Assembly (NCBI GenBank): GCA_022393335.1
Contig: JAJEKB010020623.1
Span: forward strand, 54,651-118,650
From: Macrotrachela quadricornifera
Lineage: Eukaryota > Rotifera > Eurotatoria > Philodinida > Philodinidae
Length of the DNA stretch: 64,000 bases
Reading direction: 5' to 3'
Translations under genes and position numbers: made by a program
The notes under the pieces: generated by a model
What the model was told of the DNA's origin: nothing
Seen by the model: the letters and a program-made list of their open reading frames with translations, nothing else
Databases searched by the model: none
In this document: piece by piece, positions 1 through 11,851 of the stretch
How the letters are laid out: the number at the start of each line of letters is the position of its first letter
Position numbering within the stretch: position 1 is the first letter of the stretch

Positions 1-2
1 TT

Positions 3-753
3 GAGCTAAGTCGTACTTCAAATGCCTTTTGTAAAGCAAGGAGATATTTCAGTGGTGTATTTTCTTTAGTTTCCTTGTGTTTCATGTGTTTGGCCACTAT
101 CGATCAATTTTTCGCTACATCATCAAATATTCGTATACGTAACTGGAGCAGTATTAAATGGGCTCATCGTATTGTGATCATTGTCATTATCTCGTCCTGT
201 TTATACGGTATTCCATATATGCTCTTTGCCAATCTTGCACCAATCAGCGGTGCTTGCCTTTATACCAATCCCATCTTTGACGTCTATGTAACACTATTTA
301 TTGTCCTTGTACTCACTACTATAGTGAGCTTGGTATTGATCATCTTCGGATATTTGGCCTATCGAAACATTCAACGAACAACCGCTCTTGCTAAACAAAG
401 AGCTCACAACCAAGTAACAAGAATGATTTGTATGCAAGTGATACTAACTGTTTCCTGTCTCACTCCCTATTGTATTTACAATCTCTATATCTGGTGTACT
501 TCTGGACTAAGTTACAAAGCAAATTTTAATTCTATAGAGTATTGTATCTCTATAAGCTTTGGCCTCCTAACTTGGGCCAATTATGCGGTATGTTTCACTC
601 GTTACACAAAATTTGCTCATGTTGTTTCCTATTGATTTTTAGGGTAGTTTCTACGTTTTTCTCCTGGCTTCTAGTCGCTTTCGTCGAACAGTGAAGAATC
701 GAATCTTCGGTTGGTGCAAGACAAACCAGATTAATCCAAATATACAAAAATGA
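3..753 (+). CDS. Rhodopsin-family GPCR, C-terminal part (5' end outside window)
   Basis: The reading frame is open from base 3, so the gene starts upstream. It runs from TM3 to the tail. A TM3/ICL2 motif (ATIDQFFATSSNIRIR) stands where DRY is expected and carries DQF. TM4, TM5 (VTLFIVLVLTTIVSLVLI), a basic ICL3 and TM6 (QVILTVSCLTPYCIYNLY) follow. The plain frame hits a stop at 633, but a 55-nt intron at 588-642 (gtatgt...tttttag) joins NYA to GSFYVFLLASSRFRRT, giving a normal TM7 and helix 8 that end at the TGA at 751-753. The family resembles the small FMRFamide-receptor-like orphan GPCRs common in rotifers and is probably a plasma-membrane chemosensory or peptide receptor. The ligand is unknown. 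Exons in the window are 3-587 and 643-753. Confidence 0.8.
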
Positions 754-1859
754 GAGTACTTTCATTTTCATCATAGAATTAATTTCAGCAAAAACGCAGT
801 TATTGTCAAAAAATGACCTATATATGATGTTAAGTGTTGTGTTTCATATTCTTGATGTCTTTCTGTTCTCTTTGATTTTCTCCTTCTCTTTCTTTATTCC
901 CTAGCTCGATAGTACGGTGAAAGAACGGTCGGTTCTGCGAAACTTCGACGATTTTATGGAACGAGTATTCGGAGTCGAGAAATCTTCGATTTTTCCAATG
1001 TTTTTTAGTCAAATTTCTCTCCTTATGAACGGGAGACAGCTGAAAATCACCTGAAAATTTCTTTGATTTTCCAGTCCAGATACTGCTTCGATGTTCGAAA
1101 GTCTTTTGTGGAAGATGGTGATTTTTTTTGAGCTTTCCGACCGTTTTTGGAGATCCGAATCATTACCCTTGAGTTCCTGTGTTGTCATTGTTGATGATTT
1201 TTTTCTAGTTGGTATTGTCATTCCATCTTAAGAGTGAGAAGGTGCGGATAAGTAAAACAAATGAAAACAGATTAATCTGCTAGTTTCAACTTTTGCTTTT
1301 CAGCAACGATTATGATCATTCCAACAAAATTTCTTTTTTGTTAGAAATTATTAAAGTATTAATGTGCTTGATGTAGAAATGTAAGAAACAAATATAATAA
1401 AATAAAATAATGCAAATTATAATTATGCCGATACGCTTCATGTTTATTTTTTAAATTTATAACATCTTGAGTATAAACAATTAAATACCATAATCCGGAT
1501 TTCTCCCTTGTTAAAGGAGAATCTCATCAGGTTGTATATGAAATTTGCAGATTTAACTCTTGTAGCTGAGTACTTTGAAAAATATAAAGAATTCTAAATT
1601 GAGCAGTAACATATTGTTATATTTTGACTAGGATAAGAACGGATGATGGGGCATAAAAGGAGGGGAGCACTTTGACCATAAATTGGCCCACTGACGTTTT
1701 TTCGACAGATCACTCAAGAAACTATATAAATCGATAGATTTCAGCATGGCGCACATTTTGGCACTATTTTTGATATACTTTGATATTATTTTTAATACTC
1801 ATTTTGATTACTCTTTACATAGCATTTTTAGCCATTTTTACACAAAATGTCTTTCAGAC
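754..1859. other. Intergenic, no supported gene
   Basis: Two overlapping short minus-strand frames (about 830-1012 and 1009-1221) are lysine/serine-rich and have no recognisable domain. They may be chance or a degraded exon. The rest is AT-rich DNA with no gene signal. Confidence 0.4.
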
Positions 1860-3705
1860 CACAGACCCATTTATGCATATATAAGCGACTTATATTAGCT
1901 CAAATTATATCAAATTGTAGAGGACCTAGTCACTCTCAAGATATACCGATTTCGTAAATATTTTGGTAAGTATATTGGCATAGAAACATCATGAATCTTC
2001 AAATTATTAACCATTTATCACTTAGATACACTACCTTTCAACCCAATATTTTGACAATATCTTGAGAAAATCAAACTACCTGTTCGTGATTTTTTTAATC
2101 ATAAATAGAGATAGGTCAGATCTTTAAGATGACCCGAATAAGTCAAGTCGATGAAGGTGACCATTTTCGAACCCTTATATCAAGAGGTAAGACTAGTTAA
2201 AAATCACCATTTATGACTACTGTTTTCAAAATTTTCCGAAAAAATCATAACACCTGTTTGTGAATTTATTAGTATGACTACGACATAAGCATATCAAGGA
2301 AATGATCCCGAATTAGATGACTCATTATGCTGATGACTTTATCTATAGTTGAAATGATAGTGAACAGAATGAATGACGAGCTGTTTTTGCACTATTCCGA
2401 TCATATCTCAAGAATAAAAGAATATTTATTTCTGATTTCTTCGCTTCAAATAGGGAATGATTAGAACTTCAAGATGATATGAGAATTTAGAGATCATTTT
2501 GCTAATCATATTGACTACAATTAAAATTATGATAAAACTAGAGTTGATTAATTTAAATGTGGGTAAAATGACAAACTGTTTCAGGCGAATTTTAACAGTT
2601 TAAGAACATCTGTGCATAATCATTCTGCCTAAATAGAGAATCATCAGATCATAAAAAGTGGCTTGCATTAAGAGTTGTTATTATGTTGGAGAAGTGAATT
2701 AGAACGACTAAAACTTAGAAAACATAGGAGAACAATTGAGTTTCATATAAAAAGCATCATATTTAGACTTCTGGAAAATATAACACAGTGATCATGTTTC
2801 ATAAACATTCTCCAGATTTGTGTGCAACATTCGACATAAATAACACTACTTACAAGACCGTGTATGCGCTATGCACACGATAAACTTATACAAGGTTATT
2901 TTTTCGACATTATCTGTGTAGACATTATGAAAATATGAAAAAATCGAGAGCTCGATCGCTTATTAAATCGATGGTTGCTCATATAGAACAGAGGAGAGAT
3001 AGTATTTTCTTGCAATTTTAAGAAAATGCTCCGAAAAATTACAACACCATTAACCGATATCAAACTAATGCGTTTCATTTGTCTAAAATAGTAATGTGTG
3101 AAGATAACAGCGACTTTAGCTATCGAAAAAAGATTTGTTTTATGCATCAATTATGAAATATCTGACATGTTGGCGATATATACTGTCTCGAACTCATCGA
3201 GATGTACTTCTAATAGAATATACTTAAGTATTTTGAATGTCTAAGGTACCACCTTCCTATATAAAAACAATTACGTACAGATTGTGTATGTTGTTAGAAT
3301 TTGCTGGTAATAATGCCTCAAATCTAGCCACATTTTCGGTCATTCAAACGTAGCTTTTTCATAATTTTTTTATTAAAGACGAAGTAATTAGCATAATGAC
3401 ACATATTCTTTAATGTCACTTTGAAGATATAAGCATTCTCTCTTTCTAGACAAACAATCAGAAATCAATATTCTTTCGTTCTCATAGGTATATTCCAAAT
3501 AATGCGGCAATAAACAGCTTCTAATCTACGCTATTCTATTCCCATTTCCACAATAGCTAGAGTAGTCAGCATAATGACCCCATATCATTCGGAATCATTT
3601 TGTAGGTACATATACTTTAGCCATATTAATAAATTCGTAGACATTTATTTTGCTTTTCTAAAGATATTATCAAAATAGCAGTCATAAATGGTAATTTTTA
3701 CCTAG
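1860..3705. repeat. Large diverged inverted array of degenerate repeats
   Basis: The plus strand around 2165-2510 (core 'accatttatgactactgtt') matches, in inverted orientation, the segment around 3370-3705 (reverse complement 'accatttatgactgctatt'). The match extends through an 'aatttattartatgrcta' block and a 'tcattatgctgatgactt'-like block on both sides. Within the left half, related segments (variants of 'atgatccgaat...tcattatgctgatgac') recur at roughly 170-200 bp spacing, so this looks like an old tandem array facing an inverted copy. No coding potential was found. Boundaries are approximate because the arms are diverged. Confidence 0.5.
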
Positions 3706-3739
3706 TTTTATCCTTGTTGTAATAATTCCAAAAATGACC

Positions 3740-4560
3740 AACTGGTTCTAGGACAATTCGTTGCAACGAACTGTCCATGCAGCGAATCATCCGTGCGATA
3801 AATTCTCTGGCAATGAGTTGTTCGGTCCACTTTTTCTCTCCTGAAAAGAATTCATCACGGCATCGCTTGCGAATCAATGAGATCTCAATATTATGAAATG
3901 GACTTTTCACTGCGTAAACTAGACATAAGAAACTGCATTTAACACTAGAAAAATTGCAAACAAATTTTAGAGTCGTAAAATGGTAACAAAAGTTTTCTAG
4001 TATCGTATGTTTTGCTCAATTTTGTTCGATTGATTCAAGAAACTGTCAGCAGTTTTCGTGCGACGAAGTAGCATCTATTTAGCAATGGCTTTACATTTAA
4101 GACTAATCCACTCAGTTTATAAAATTCCGTGTTATAGGATAAGCTGCATAAATTTCTTGCCCAAACTGTTTGGATCTAAAAGAGATGTGTCTTCCAAGCC
4201 AAGACTCAATTGACTCGTGTATGATAGCTCCTTATACACCCAAACATTGTTGGCAGTTTCTTGAATAAATCGAACAAAATTGAGCAAAATATATGATGCT
4301 AAAAAATCTTTCTTTACCTTCTTGCGACCTTCAATTTGTTTGGAGTTTTTCTAATGTTAAATGCAGTTTCGCATATCTAGTTTACGCAGTGAAAAGCGCA
4401 TTCAACAATATCAAGATCTCATTGATCGGCAAGCTGTGTCGGGATGAGTTCTTTTGAAGACTCTATCTTCATTTTAGCTTGAGCCATAATGCTGAAAATT
4501 TTATCACGAACTGCTGGGCTAAGGAGAAATCATGGATGGAATTTTTAAATGAATCGCTCA
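3740..4560. repeat. Foldback (inverted-repeat) element, about 0.8 kb
   Basis: The left arm (about 3790-4045) is the reverse complement of the right arm (about 4250-4520), with roughly 80-85% identity by eye. Shared blocks include 'gcagtttcttgaat' with 'cgaacaaaattgagcaaaa', 'aatgcagtttc' with 'tagtttacgcagtgaaaag', and 'gatctcattgat'. The loop is about 200 bp. A 70-codon minus-strand frame across the left arm is interrupted in the right arm, so it is not treated as a gene. This is probably a non-autonomous foldback transposon. Confidence 0.7.
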
Positions 4561-4928
4561 AGGTTAAGTCGAATTATTTGACATGAGACTGAAAACTTCG
4601 ACTCATCACATGGCAGATGTTTCCAATACAGAGATCATATCTTCATTAATTCAAAGCAACGTTTTACTAAACCTTAGCACAAATAACTCCGATGTTGGTC
4701 TTTCCAATGAGAAGTTGCGCGAAATCAAATATTAGAAAAATTTATTGGGATAGTCTTTCCAAGATGATGATACAATTGAGCCAGTAATTTCCTTATACAT
4801 CAACTTATCGAGGTCGGCCTCGTGCGTACGATCAGGATTACCTGAGTTCTATTAATGGTGAAATTATGAGTCCAAATGGTTGAGGTTTATATAGTTTTTC
4901 AGGGGTAGCGAGGCTTTTTTGCAACTAC

Positions 4929-5988
4929 TATATATGTCCAAGTTGGGTCATAAATAACACAGCGATAAGAAATTTAAATATCTCCACTTCAGTTCAATTA
5001 AATGGGCTCATTTTTGGTCGATGATAGAACTCTATTCAAAATTTCTTTTCATACGAATAATATAAGCAAATACTTTTGTAAAGCGTTGATAATAACCTTA
5101 CTAAAGAAATTTTATTTGTTATCAGGTAAGAATAATACATGTGAAGGGTTTCACAGATAGTTTTTAGTTGTCATAGTAACACGAATGGTGCTCCCGAACA
5201 CTTGCTCCTTAGTGACAGTTGCCTCTCGATGATTCTTGCTCTCCCCATAGTTGAGAGTGTAGGCGTAAGTCTCGTGAGAATGGAGGCATAGATGAGGATG
5301 GGGATGCAAGTGTGTGTGATGGCAAGACAGGGAGTGAATTCCAGTTTTGGTTTGGGCTAGATCTGGATCTCAAGAGTAAATGCCATTGAGGAGCAACTGT
5401 CGCGAAAGCATCTTTCATGCAACCAGTTGCCACTTAAGAAAAAAAGCAAGAAGAAATTAAAACAAACTTCATGAATGATACGGCATCAGTACATATAGAT
5501 CAAGTTGTCAGAATTAGTTTGTCTAAATGCTAAAATTAATGGCCAAGAGATAAAACGCAGAATTAAAGTTCATTGGGCATCAAAGCATGAAGTTCGGCGC
5601 AGAAATTGATGTGACATGCGTGAAAATCGAAAATATTGTAATCGCTGATTTCTAAACTAACTGTTCCTGAAAATTCGATTTATTTGCATCAATGTCGTAT
5701 CATTCATAACGTTTGTTTTGATTTCTTTTTGTTTTTTTCTTAAGTGGAAACTAAACCGTACCTGTAAAACGCCTTACATGTATTATTCTTACCTGATAAC
5801 AAATAAAATTTCTTTAGTATGGTTATTAATAACTCTTTATGGAAGCATTTGCTTATATTATTCGTATAAAAAGAAATTTTAAATAGAGTTCTATCATCAA
5901 CCAAAAATGAACCCATTTGATTGAACTGGAGTGGAAAATTTAAATTTCTTATTGCTGTGCTATTTATGGCTCACCCTGTACATATATA
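4929..5988. mobile_element. Non-autonomous TIR element with about 228-bp terminal inverted repeats
   Basis: The left arm (4929-5157) and right arm (5762-5988) are reverse complements at high identity. Both contain 'cataaata(a/g)cacagc', 'ttcatttttggt'-like and 'ttatttgttatcaggtaaga' blocks. The outer ends read 'ccaagttgggtcataaataa' on the left and, reverse-complemented, 'cagggtgagccataaatagc' on the right. This is reminiscent of Tc1/mariner termini (family knowledge). The interior (5170-5440) is clearly less AT-rich than its surroundings and has no transposase. A 74-codon minus-strand frame there has no recognisable domain. It is best described as a MITE-like or deleted element. The left TIR is more decayed than the right one. 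Confidence 0.75.
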
Positions 5989-5998
5989 TGAGGATGCC

Positions 5999-6101
5999 CA
6001 GTTAGTAGGATACTCCATCAATATTTTTTTGCATTGTAAGAATAAAACAATGTTTTATTCTTACAATACGAAAAAATAGTAATGGAGTATCCTACTAACT
6101 G
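5999..6101. repeat. Short hairpin MITE
   Basis: This is a nearly perfect 103-bp palindrome. The left arm starts 'cagttagtaggatactccat' and the right arm ends with its exact complement 'atggagtatcctactaactg'. The centre is 'gtaagaataaaaca-atg-ttttattcttac'. It sits 10 bp beyond the right TIR of the preceding element. A MITE or transcribed hairpin is the simplest reading. Confidence 0.8.
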
Positions 6102-6638
6102 AACACTACCGTATATAATATCATATTTTTCTGTACTTCGGAAGTACAGAAGTCCGCTTTTCCCCTTGATGATCATTTAAACAGTAAGTCGAAATTTTAA
6201 ATGTGATACTGACAAAATCAATGTATGAATTACAGTAATAACAGTTTATTCATTCTAATTCATTTCTTTATATCGGTTAATATGTGAATTCTATAATCAA
6301 TTTCTTCATATATTTTTATTTTTGATAGTTAATCTTGATTATGAAATAAATCAATCGTTTCGTTCTGTTAACAATTATATTGGTTTAATAATGACTGATA
6401 TAGTTATACTTTAAAATCAAATAGAAGAGAAAGAGACGATAAATTTCATGTCTTTCTTTTGGTCAATATTTGATAATGCATCAACATTTAACTCATAAAT
6501 CTGGTGTAAATAACTAGAGATTAAATATAAAGTATGAATACAAATATTTATTTATTAAATGGATCAACATAAATATAAGAAAGAATAGTAAACTTATTCG
6601 TATACATTTTATAAAACATGTTTTATTTTGATGGCTAA

Positions 6639-7745
6639 ATAAAGCATATATCCTCAATCAAGCCTAATTCAATATATTTATTATCTAATAGTAATTATAG
6701 TATTAATTTTGATTCTGCATTTCATTCGAATGATATAAAACATCTAGAAAGTGATGATGAAGATGATAATCAATTATTATCGCTTTCATTTGCTGCTACA
6801 AGAAATGACTTATTGATATCATCTTTAAAAAAATGTTTTCATATAGTACTAATTGAAGAAAACTGTGTATGTAATAATCAATCAGCAAAACGTTCATGTG
6901 ATGCACGTTGAACAAAAGAATAACAAATTCAAGAAAATGTCACTTTTTTAAAATACGAAAATTAAATTTATATATCAAAAATCAAACTATTCGATATTTA
7001 TTTAAATAACTTTTAATAAAAAGTCAATGATCATGATATACATGATGACAGACTTACTGTTGAATATCTCCATTATTCTTGATATTTTTCATGTATTACA
7101 GATTGGCCGAGAGTATAATCCATCACAAGAGAAAGAAAACAAAAAATTTCATTAATCTTTATCCTTATTATATTTTATTATTTGTAATTGAACTATCATC
7201 ATATCTACATATGATTAAAATTATCAATCATTAATAAATAATTATGATTAATTAATTATTTTAATAGATATTATTATTTCTGAAAGAAAATCATTTGATT
7301 TATTTGAAGCATGTGCAGTAAATCCTCATAATGTAGCGATAAATATCTTGCAATAGATGAACATTAGTGACTATCAATGTGCATTTAGTTTATCTTTTGA
7401 AGAGAGTAATATAATAAATGTTACAAGCGTTCAGATTCATGGTAGATAATGTCATGTAAAAACTTGATTAATGGAGCACAGAAGTAATCCTTCGTTTTAG
7501 TGTTCATTTATATCAAGAACTTTATATTAAAATTTGGAATGTTTCGTTTCTTAAAACTTGTCAAATGAAATCTGAAATGATTATGATTGTTCTTCGAACA
7601 AGTAAAATTATATCACACTGAATTTCAACTTAATATATATAATTTTTAATTACTATTGAATGAAATTTATTCTTCTCGTTTCTTTCATTTTAATTATTCA
7701 GAGATCGATTTGAAACTAACTTATATTGAACAACGTAAACAGTAA
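6639..7745 (+). pseudogene. Decayed protein-coding fragments of unknown family
   Basis: A stop-free stretch at 6639-6911 uses codons like the neighbouring genes and encodes an acidic segment (HLESDDEDDNQLLSLSFAA) and a cysteine-containing one (ECVCNN-like). It lacks a credible start. A second coding-like stretch near 7275-7430 reads SFDLFEACAVNPHNVAINIL, then a stop, then MNISDYQCAFSLSFEE in the same frame. The two pieces could be remnants of one dead gene. I do not recognise the family. It may also be a live gene with exons I cannot resolve, but the in-frame TAG argues against that. Confidence 0.35.
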
Positions 7746-8234
7746 AGATGTTAATAAAATTGAAGATTTATTCTTTTTTTAAAAAAAATTTTTCATACAA
7801 AATACATAAAATAAAGTAGAGTGTATTTATGAGATTCTGTATTAAATTATAGAATGTTTTACACTAGAAAATTTATATTTACTAGTATAATAAATCAAAA
7901 ATAGAGGTCAGTAATGTCAATGGTAAAGATATGAAGTGTGTTTACTACTTTCTGAGTGATATTGTATATAGGCAATTGAACATACACAAAATAAAACCAT
8001 CTGATGTCAAATATTTTGTGAAGGCAAAATTAATAATGATTAGCTGTCAAAGTTTTACATGACTCATAGGATTCTATATTATATACTAGACTAAAGGAAC
8101 AAGAAAAATGCATTGTCATATGTCATATATTTATCTTCACTTGTTTTTTTCTTTCCTGCTTCCAATCGCACCCCCGGAATAATCGACATATTATTCTCAT
8201 TTCACTTGCACATTTATAGTCTGAGTTAAACGCA

Positions 8235-9055
8235 ATGTCGACAAAAGTAGCAGATGGTACTAAACTTCGACTTCACTATTGGAATTGTCGTGGACGTGTT
8301 CAAGCTGTTCGATATATGCTAGAAGATATTGCATATAAACATAAAAATGTTGATTATAAAGAAGATTTTGAATCACTTGACAAAGGATTCGAACCTTGGT
8401 TAGCAAATAAATATAATGAAAATATTTCTGGCCCATTTCATAATTTACCTGTAATTCATTTGAATGACAAAAATATTTTTGGTCAAACATTATCAATAGG
8501 TTTGTTTATTTCAGAAAAAACCAAAAATTTTATTTATCTTTATTTTTTTTAGGACAATTCGTAGCAAGGAAATTTGATTTATATGGTAAATTAACATCAT
8601 CTGTAGATGATAAAGATATTTTGCATGGTTATATTGATGGTGTTGTTTCATGTGCATATACTGATGTTATAGCTAGTGTTTTTCAATGTATATGGGGTAT
8701 GTTTGATTTTATTGATCAAAATAATCCACTGTATAATTTAACGAAAAAAATTCCAAGTGATCTTAAAGCATTAAATGATTTACTTAAAAAAAGTTCAACA
8801 TCATTTTATTATGATCAAACTGAACCAACAATTGCTGATTATTTTGTATTTGAAGCATTTACATTATCATGTGATTATCATCGTAGTTTAAAACCAAAAG
8901 ACGAAGATTGTGATGCATTAATGAAACTTGAAAAAACTCTGAAAGAACGTCCAGCATTAGCAAATTATTTTAATAAAGGTTTATTATTTAAACGTTTTAC
9001 AGGTTTGCCAAATGAAGATCAATATATTGCCAAACTTGCAGAAACACAAAAATAA
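8235..9055 (+). CDS. Glutathione S-transferase, sigma-like (copy 1)
   Basis: This cytosolic detoxification enzyme conjugates glutathione to electrophiles. Exons 8235-8499 and 8553-9055 flank a 53-nt phase-1 intron and give 255 aa. The N-terminal thioredoxin-like domain has the catalytic tyrosine at residue 15 (LHYWNCRGRVQAVRYMLED), the LPVIHL cis-proline strand and the glutathione-binding IFGQTLSI (GQT at 83-85, like GQS in the family). The all-helical C-terminal domain carries TEPTIADYFVFE, the usual N-capping S/T-x-x-D motif region. It is somewhat longer than typical sigma GSTs (about 205 aa). Its C-terminal half is identical in protein sequence to copy 2 downstream, pointing to recent duplication or gene conversion. 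The upstream segment 8005-8072 resembles 9668-9742 ahead of copy 2. Confidence 0.9.
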
Positions 9056-10655
9056 CTTCATTCATTTTATCTTATCTTTTAAAAATAACATTAAATAGAT
9101 ATTCATATGTAGTTAGTTAAAAACACATTATTTATTTATTTCAAATATTATTATTAAATAAATGACAATAATAGCAACACTACGTTAAGCCATCTGAAAA
9201 ATGAAAAATCCGGAAAAGAAATTAAAAATGTCAAAACATTTTCTCTTTTTTTATGTCTTATGATGAGAAGTAGTTCCCTTCTCTCATTCAGGCTGAAATA
9301 ACCGTTTCAACAAACGCATGAACAAACCTCATCTTAACATGTAGGCATTCATCGCTTGCTTTCAATCTGAAGAAGTCATCTTTTGACAAGAAACAAAGAC
9401 ATTGGTCATGCAGAAACAAATTGATAATTTGGGTAATCGCTTCTAGAACAGCGATATGGATTGACGCACTCTCACTATTGATAAACTATATATCAATATC
9501 TGAAATGTGATACTTACTTCCATACTAAAAATGAAAAATATAGATAGTACTGCTACTTTGAATTGTTTTGGGTATAATAAAAAAAAATACTTAGATAACC
9601 TTTTTTCTTTGTTTATATCTCAGCTTGGGAAAGTAATGAATATATTCATCTAGATATATATAAAGTCACTGAATGTCAAATATATTGTGAAATCAGAACA
9701 AAAAAAGATAAGTTGTTTGAAACTTTGCATGATTCGTAAGGACGTAAATCACCCACATTCTCGAAACAATGAAAAAAACACCACTTTCCACGCGGCGTAA
9801 TGACGCTGTAACTGCAATAAAAAAGATAACAGTTGCGCGCAGTTACAATAAAAAAAATGTATTATCCTAATCTCTGCCATACAGAAAAAACAGTTTGCCC
9901 TTCTAATGTGGCGAGTTGGGCACATATTTTTGCCTTAATACAAAATTTAAACCGCCACGCCTTTGATACATTATAAAAGACGAAAAAAGAAATAGTCGAA
10001 TCAGAGACCAACGAAGACTTGTGCGGCAAAGAATTTTGGTTGTATTCTAATCAAATTATGAAGAATTAGAAAATAATTGATAAAATGAGCATAGCAGAAA
10101 TGATTAAATAAGTAATAAGTCACCCTCACATCGCTAAAGAACCAACTATATATGTCTGCGTTGTAGTTTGGAAGTAATTGCGTCATTTTAACTGAAAAAA
10201 ACGACATCGATCAGGTTTCTCTTTTCATTAATACTTTATTTTAAAAAGCTGAAACATAGTTCACATGATCAAATAGTGGCGCGGTACAATATGACTAATT
10301 TCGCCTACATATGAGTTACAGTGAGTTGTACGTTATGCTACGGATAATGTACCGCAGTTGTGATCATTTCTGTCACAACAGTCGCAGTTATTGACAGCTA
10401 CGATGGCAATTTTCAATGACGTATAACTCTGTCGCATTGGATAAAAGGAAGGCGACATGAGCTCGTTGTGCTTGCACAACCCTTAGTTCTCTTTTTTTCC
10501 GTGAAAATATGATAAACAAAACAAATATTTTGTTGTGCTGACACAACTCTTTTTTTTTTCTTTTCTTTCTATAATCAACATATATATATATATATAAGAG
10601 TTGAGATTATTTTATATTTCACTTACTTTTACTTTTTTTTTTTCTATTAAACATT
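9056..10655. other. Spacer between GST copies 1 and 2
   Basis: A segment near 9668-9742 (containing 'aatgtcaaatat.ttgtgaa') resembles the region just upstream of GST copy 1 (8005-8072). In copy 1 it lies about 230 bp before the ATG, and in copy 2 about 990 bp before it. The extra roughly 0.75 kb (about 9745-10500) is less AT-rich ('cgcggcgtaatgacgc', 'tggcgcggtacaat') and may be an insertion. A TATA-rich tract lies at 10577-10597, just upstream of copy 2. No gene is supported. A 68-codon minus-strand frame at 10001-10207 lacks any domain. Confidence 0.45.
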
Positions 10656-11477
10656 ATGTCAACGACAACATCAGACAATATTAAACTGCGACTTCACTAT
10701 TGGAATTGTCGTGGACGTGCTCAAGCTGTTCGATATATGCTAGAAGATATTGCATATAAACATAAAAATGTTGATTATAAAGAAGATTTTGAATTACTTG
10801 AAAAAGGATTCGAACCTTGGTTAGCACATAAAAATGATGAAAATATTTCTGGTCCATTTCATAATTTACCTGTAATTCATTTGAATGACAAAAATATTTT
10901 TGGTCAAACATTATCAATAGGTTTGTTTATTTGAAAAAAAAAACAAAAATTTTACTTATTTTTAATTTTTCTAGGACAATTCTTAGCAACAAAATTTGAT
11001 TTACATGGCAAATTAACAGCATCTGTAGATGATAAAGATGTTTTACATGGTTATATTGATGGTGTTGTTTCATGTGCATATACTGATGTTATAGCTAGTG
11101 TTTTTCAATGTATATGGGGTATGTTTGATTTTATTGATCAAAATAATCCATTGTATAATTTAACGAAAAAAATTCCAAGTGATCTTAAAGCATTAAATGA
11201 TTTACTTAAAAAAAGTTCAACATCATTTTATTATGATCAAACTGAACCAACAATTGCTGATTATTTTGTATTTGAAGCATTTACATTATCATGCGATTAT
11301 CATCGTAGTTTAAAACCAAAAGACGAAGATTGTGATGCATTAATGAAACTTGAAAAAACTCTGAAAGAACGTCCAGCATTAGCAAATTATTTTAATAAAG
11401 GTTTATTATTTAAACGTTTTACAGGTTTACCAAATGAAGATCAATATATTGCCAAACTTGCTGAAACACAAAAATAA
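10656..11477 (+). CDS. Glutathione S-transferase, sigma-like (copy 2)
   Basis: This is the tandem paralogue of the gene at 8235, with the same architecture. Exons 10656-10920 and 10975-11477 have the same lengths as in copy 1 (265 and 503 nt), and the intron is 54 nt. The product is 255 aa. Catalytic Tyr15 lies in LHYWNCRGRAQAVRYMLED, and the glutathione-binding IFGQTLSI and the TEPTIADYFVFE C-domain motif are present. It differs from copy 1 mostly in the first exon and the start of the second (for example QFLATKFDLHGKL against QFVARKFDLYGKL). From GYIDGVV to the end the two proteins are identical. It is probably a cytosolic phase II detoxification enzyme. Separate upstream DNA may give it different expression. 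Confidence 0.9.
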
Positions 11478-11851
11478 CTTCATTCATTTTCTTTTTTCTT
11501 AGCTTTTTAAGAATAAAACCATATAAAAATTCAATAATCATTTTTTTTGTAATCTTATTCATCAATAAATAGATGGCGACAAAAACAGCAATAAAAAAAA
11601 TATGAATAGAAAATATCTTGAATGTTATTAGAAATATATTTCATACTGAATTAGATATAAAATCGAATGAATTAATTGTTTCTATTGATTTTTATTAAAA
11701 GTAACATACAATTGGTTATTGAGCATTAATCATAACTTATATGGATGTCTATATAATCTAGAAAGAAAAAAAAAATAGGTATTTCATTCTATTTGTTTTT
11801 ATTCAAACGAAGTAATATTATACCGTGATTTATTTGATTTTACCTTGAATC

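Noticed and set aside
830..1221. Two overlapping minus-strand frames of 60-70 codons
   Set aside because: No domain, no plausible splice join, and low-complexity Lys/Ser/Arg content; chance frames cannot be excluded.
3698..3910. 70-codon minus-strand frame
   Set aside because: It coincides with the foldback arm, and the paired arm has stops in the equivalent frame.
5209..5433. 74-codon minus-strand frame in a GC-richer patch
   Set aside because: It lies wholly inside the TIR element interior, and no family is recognisable.
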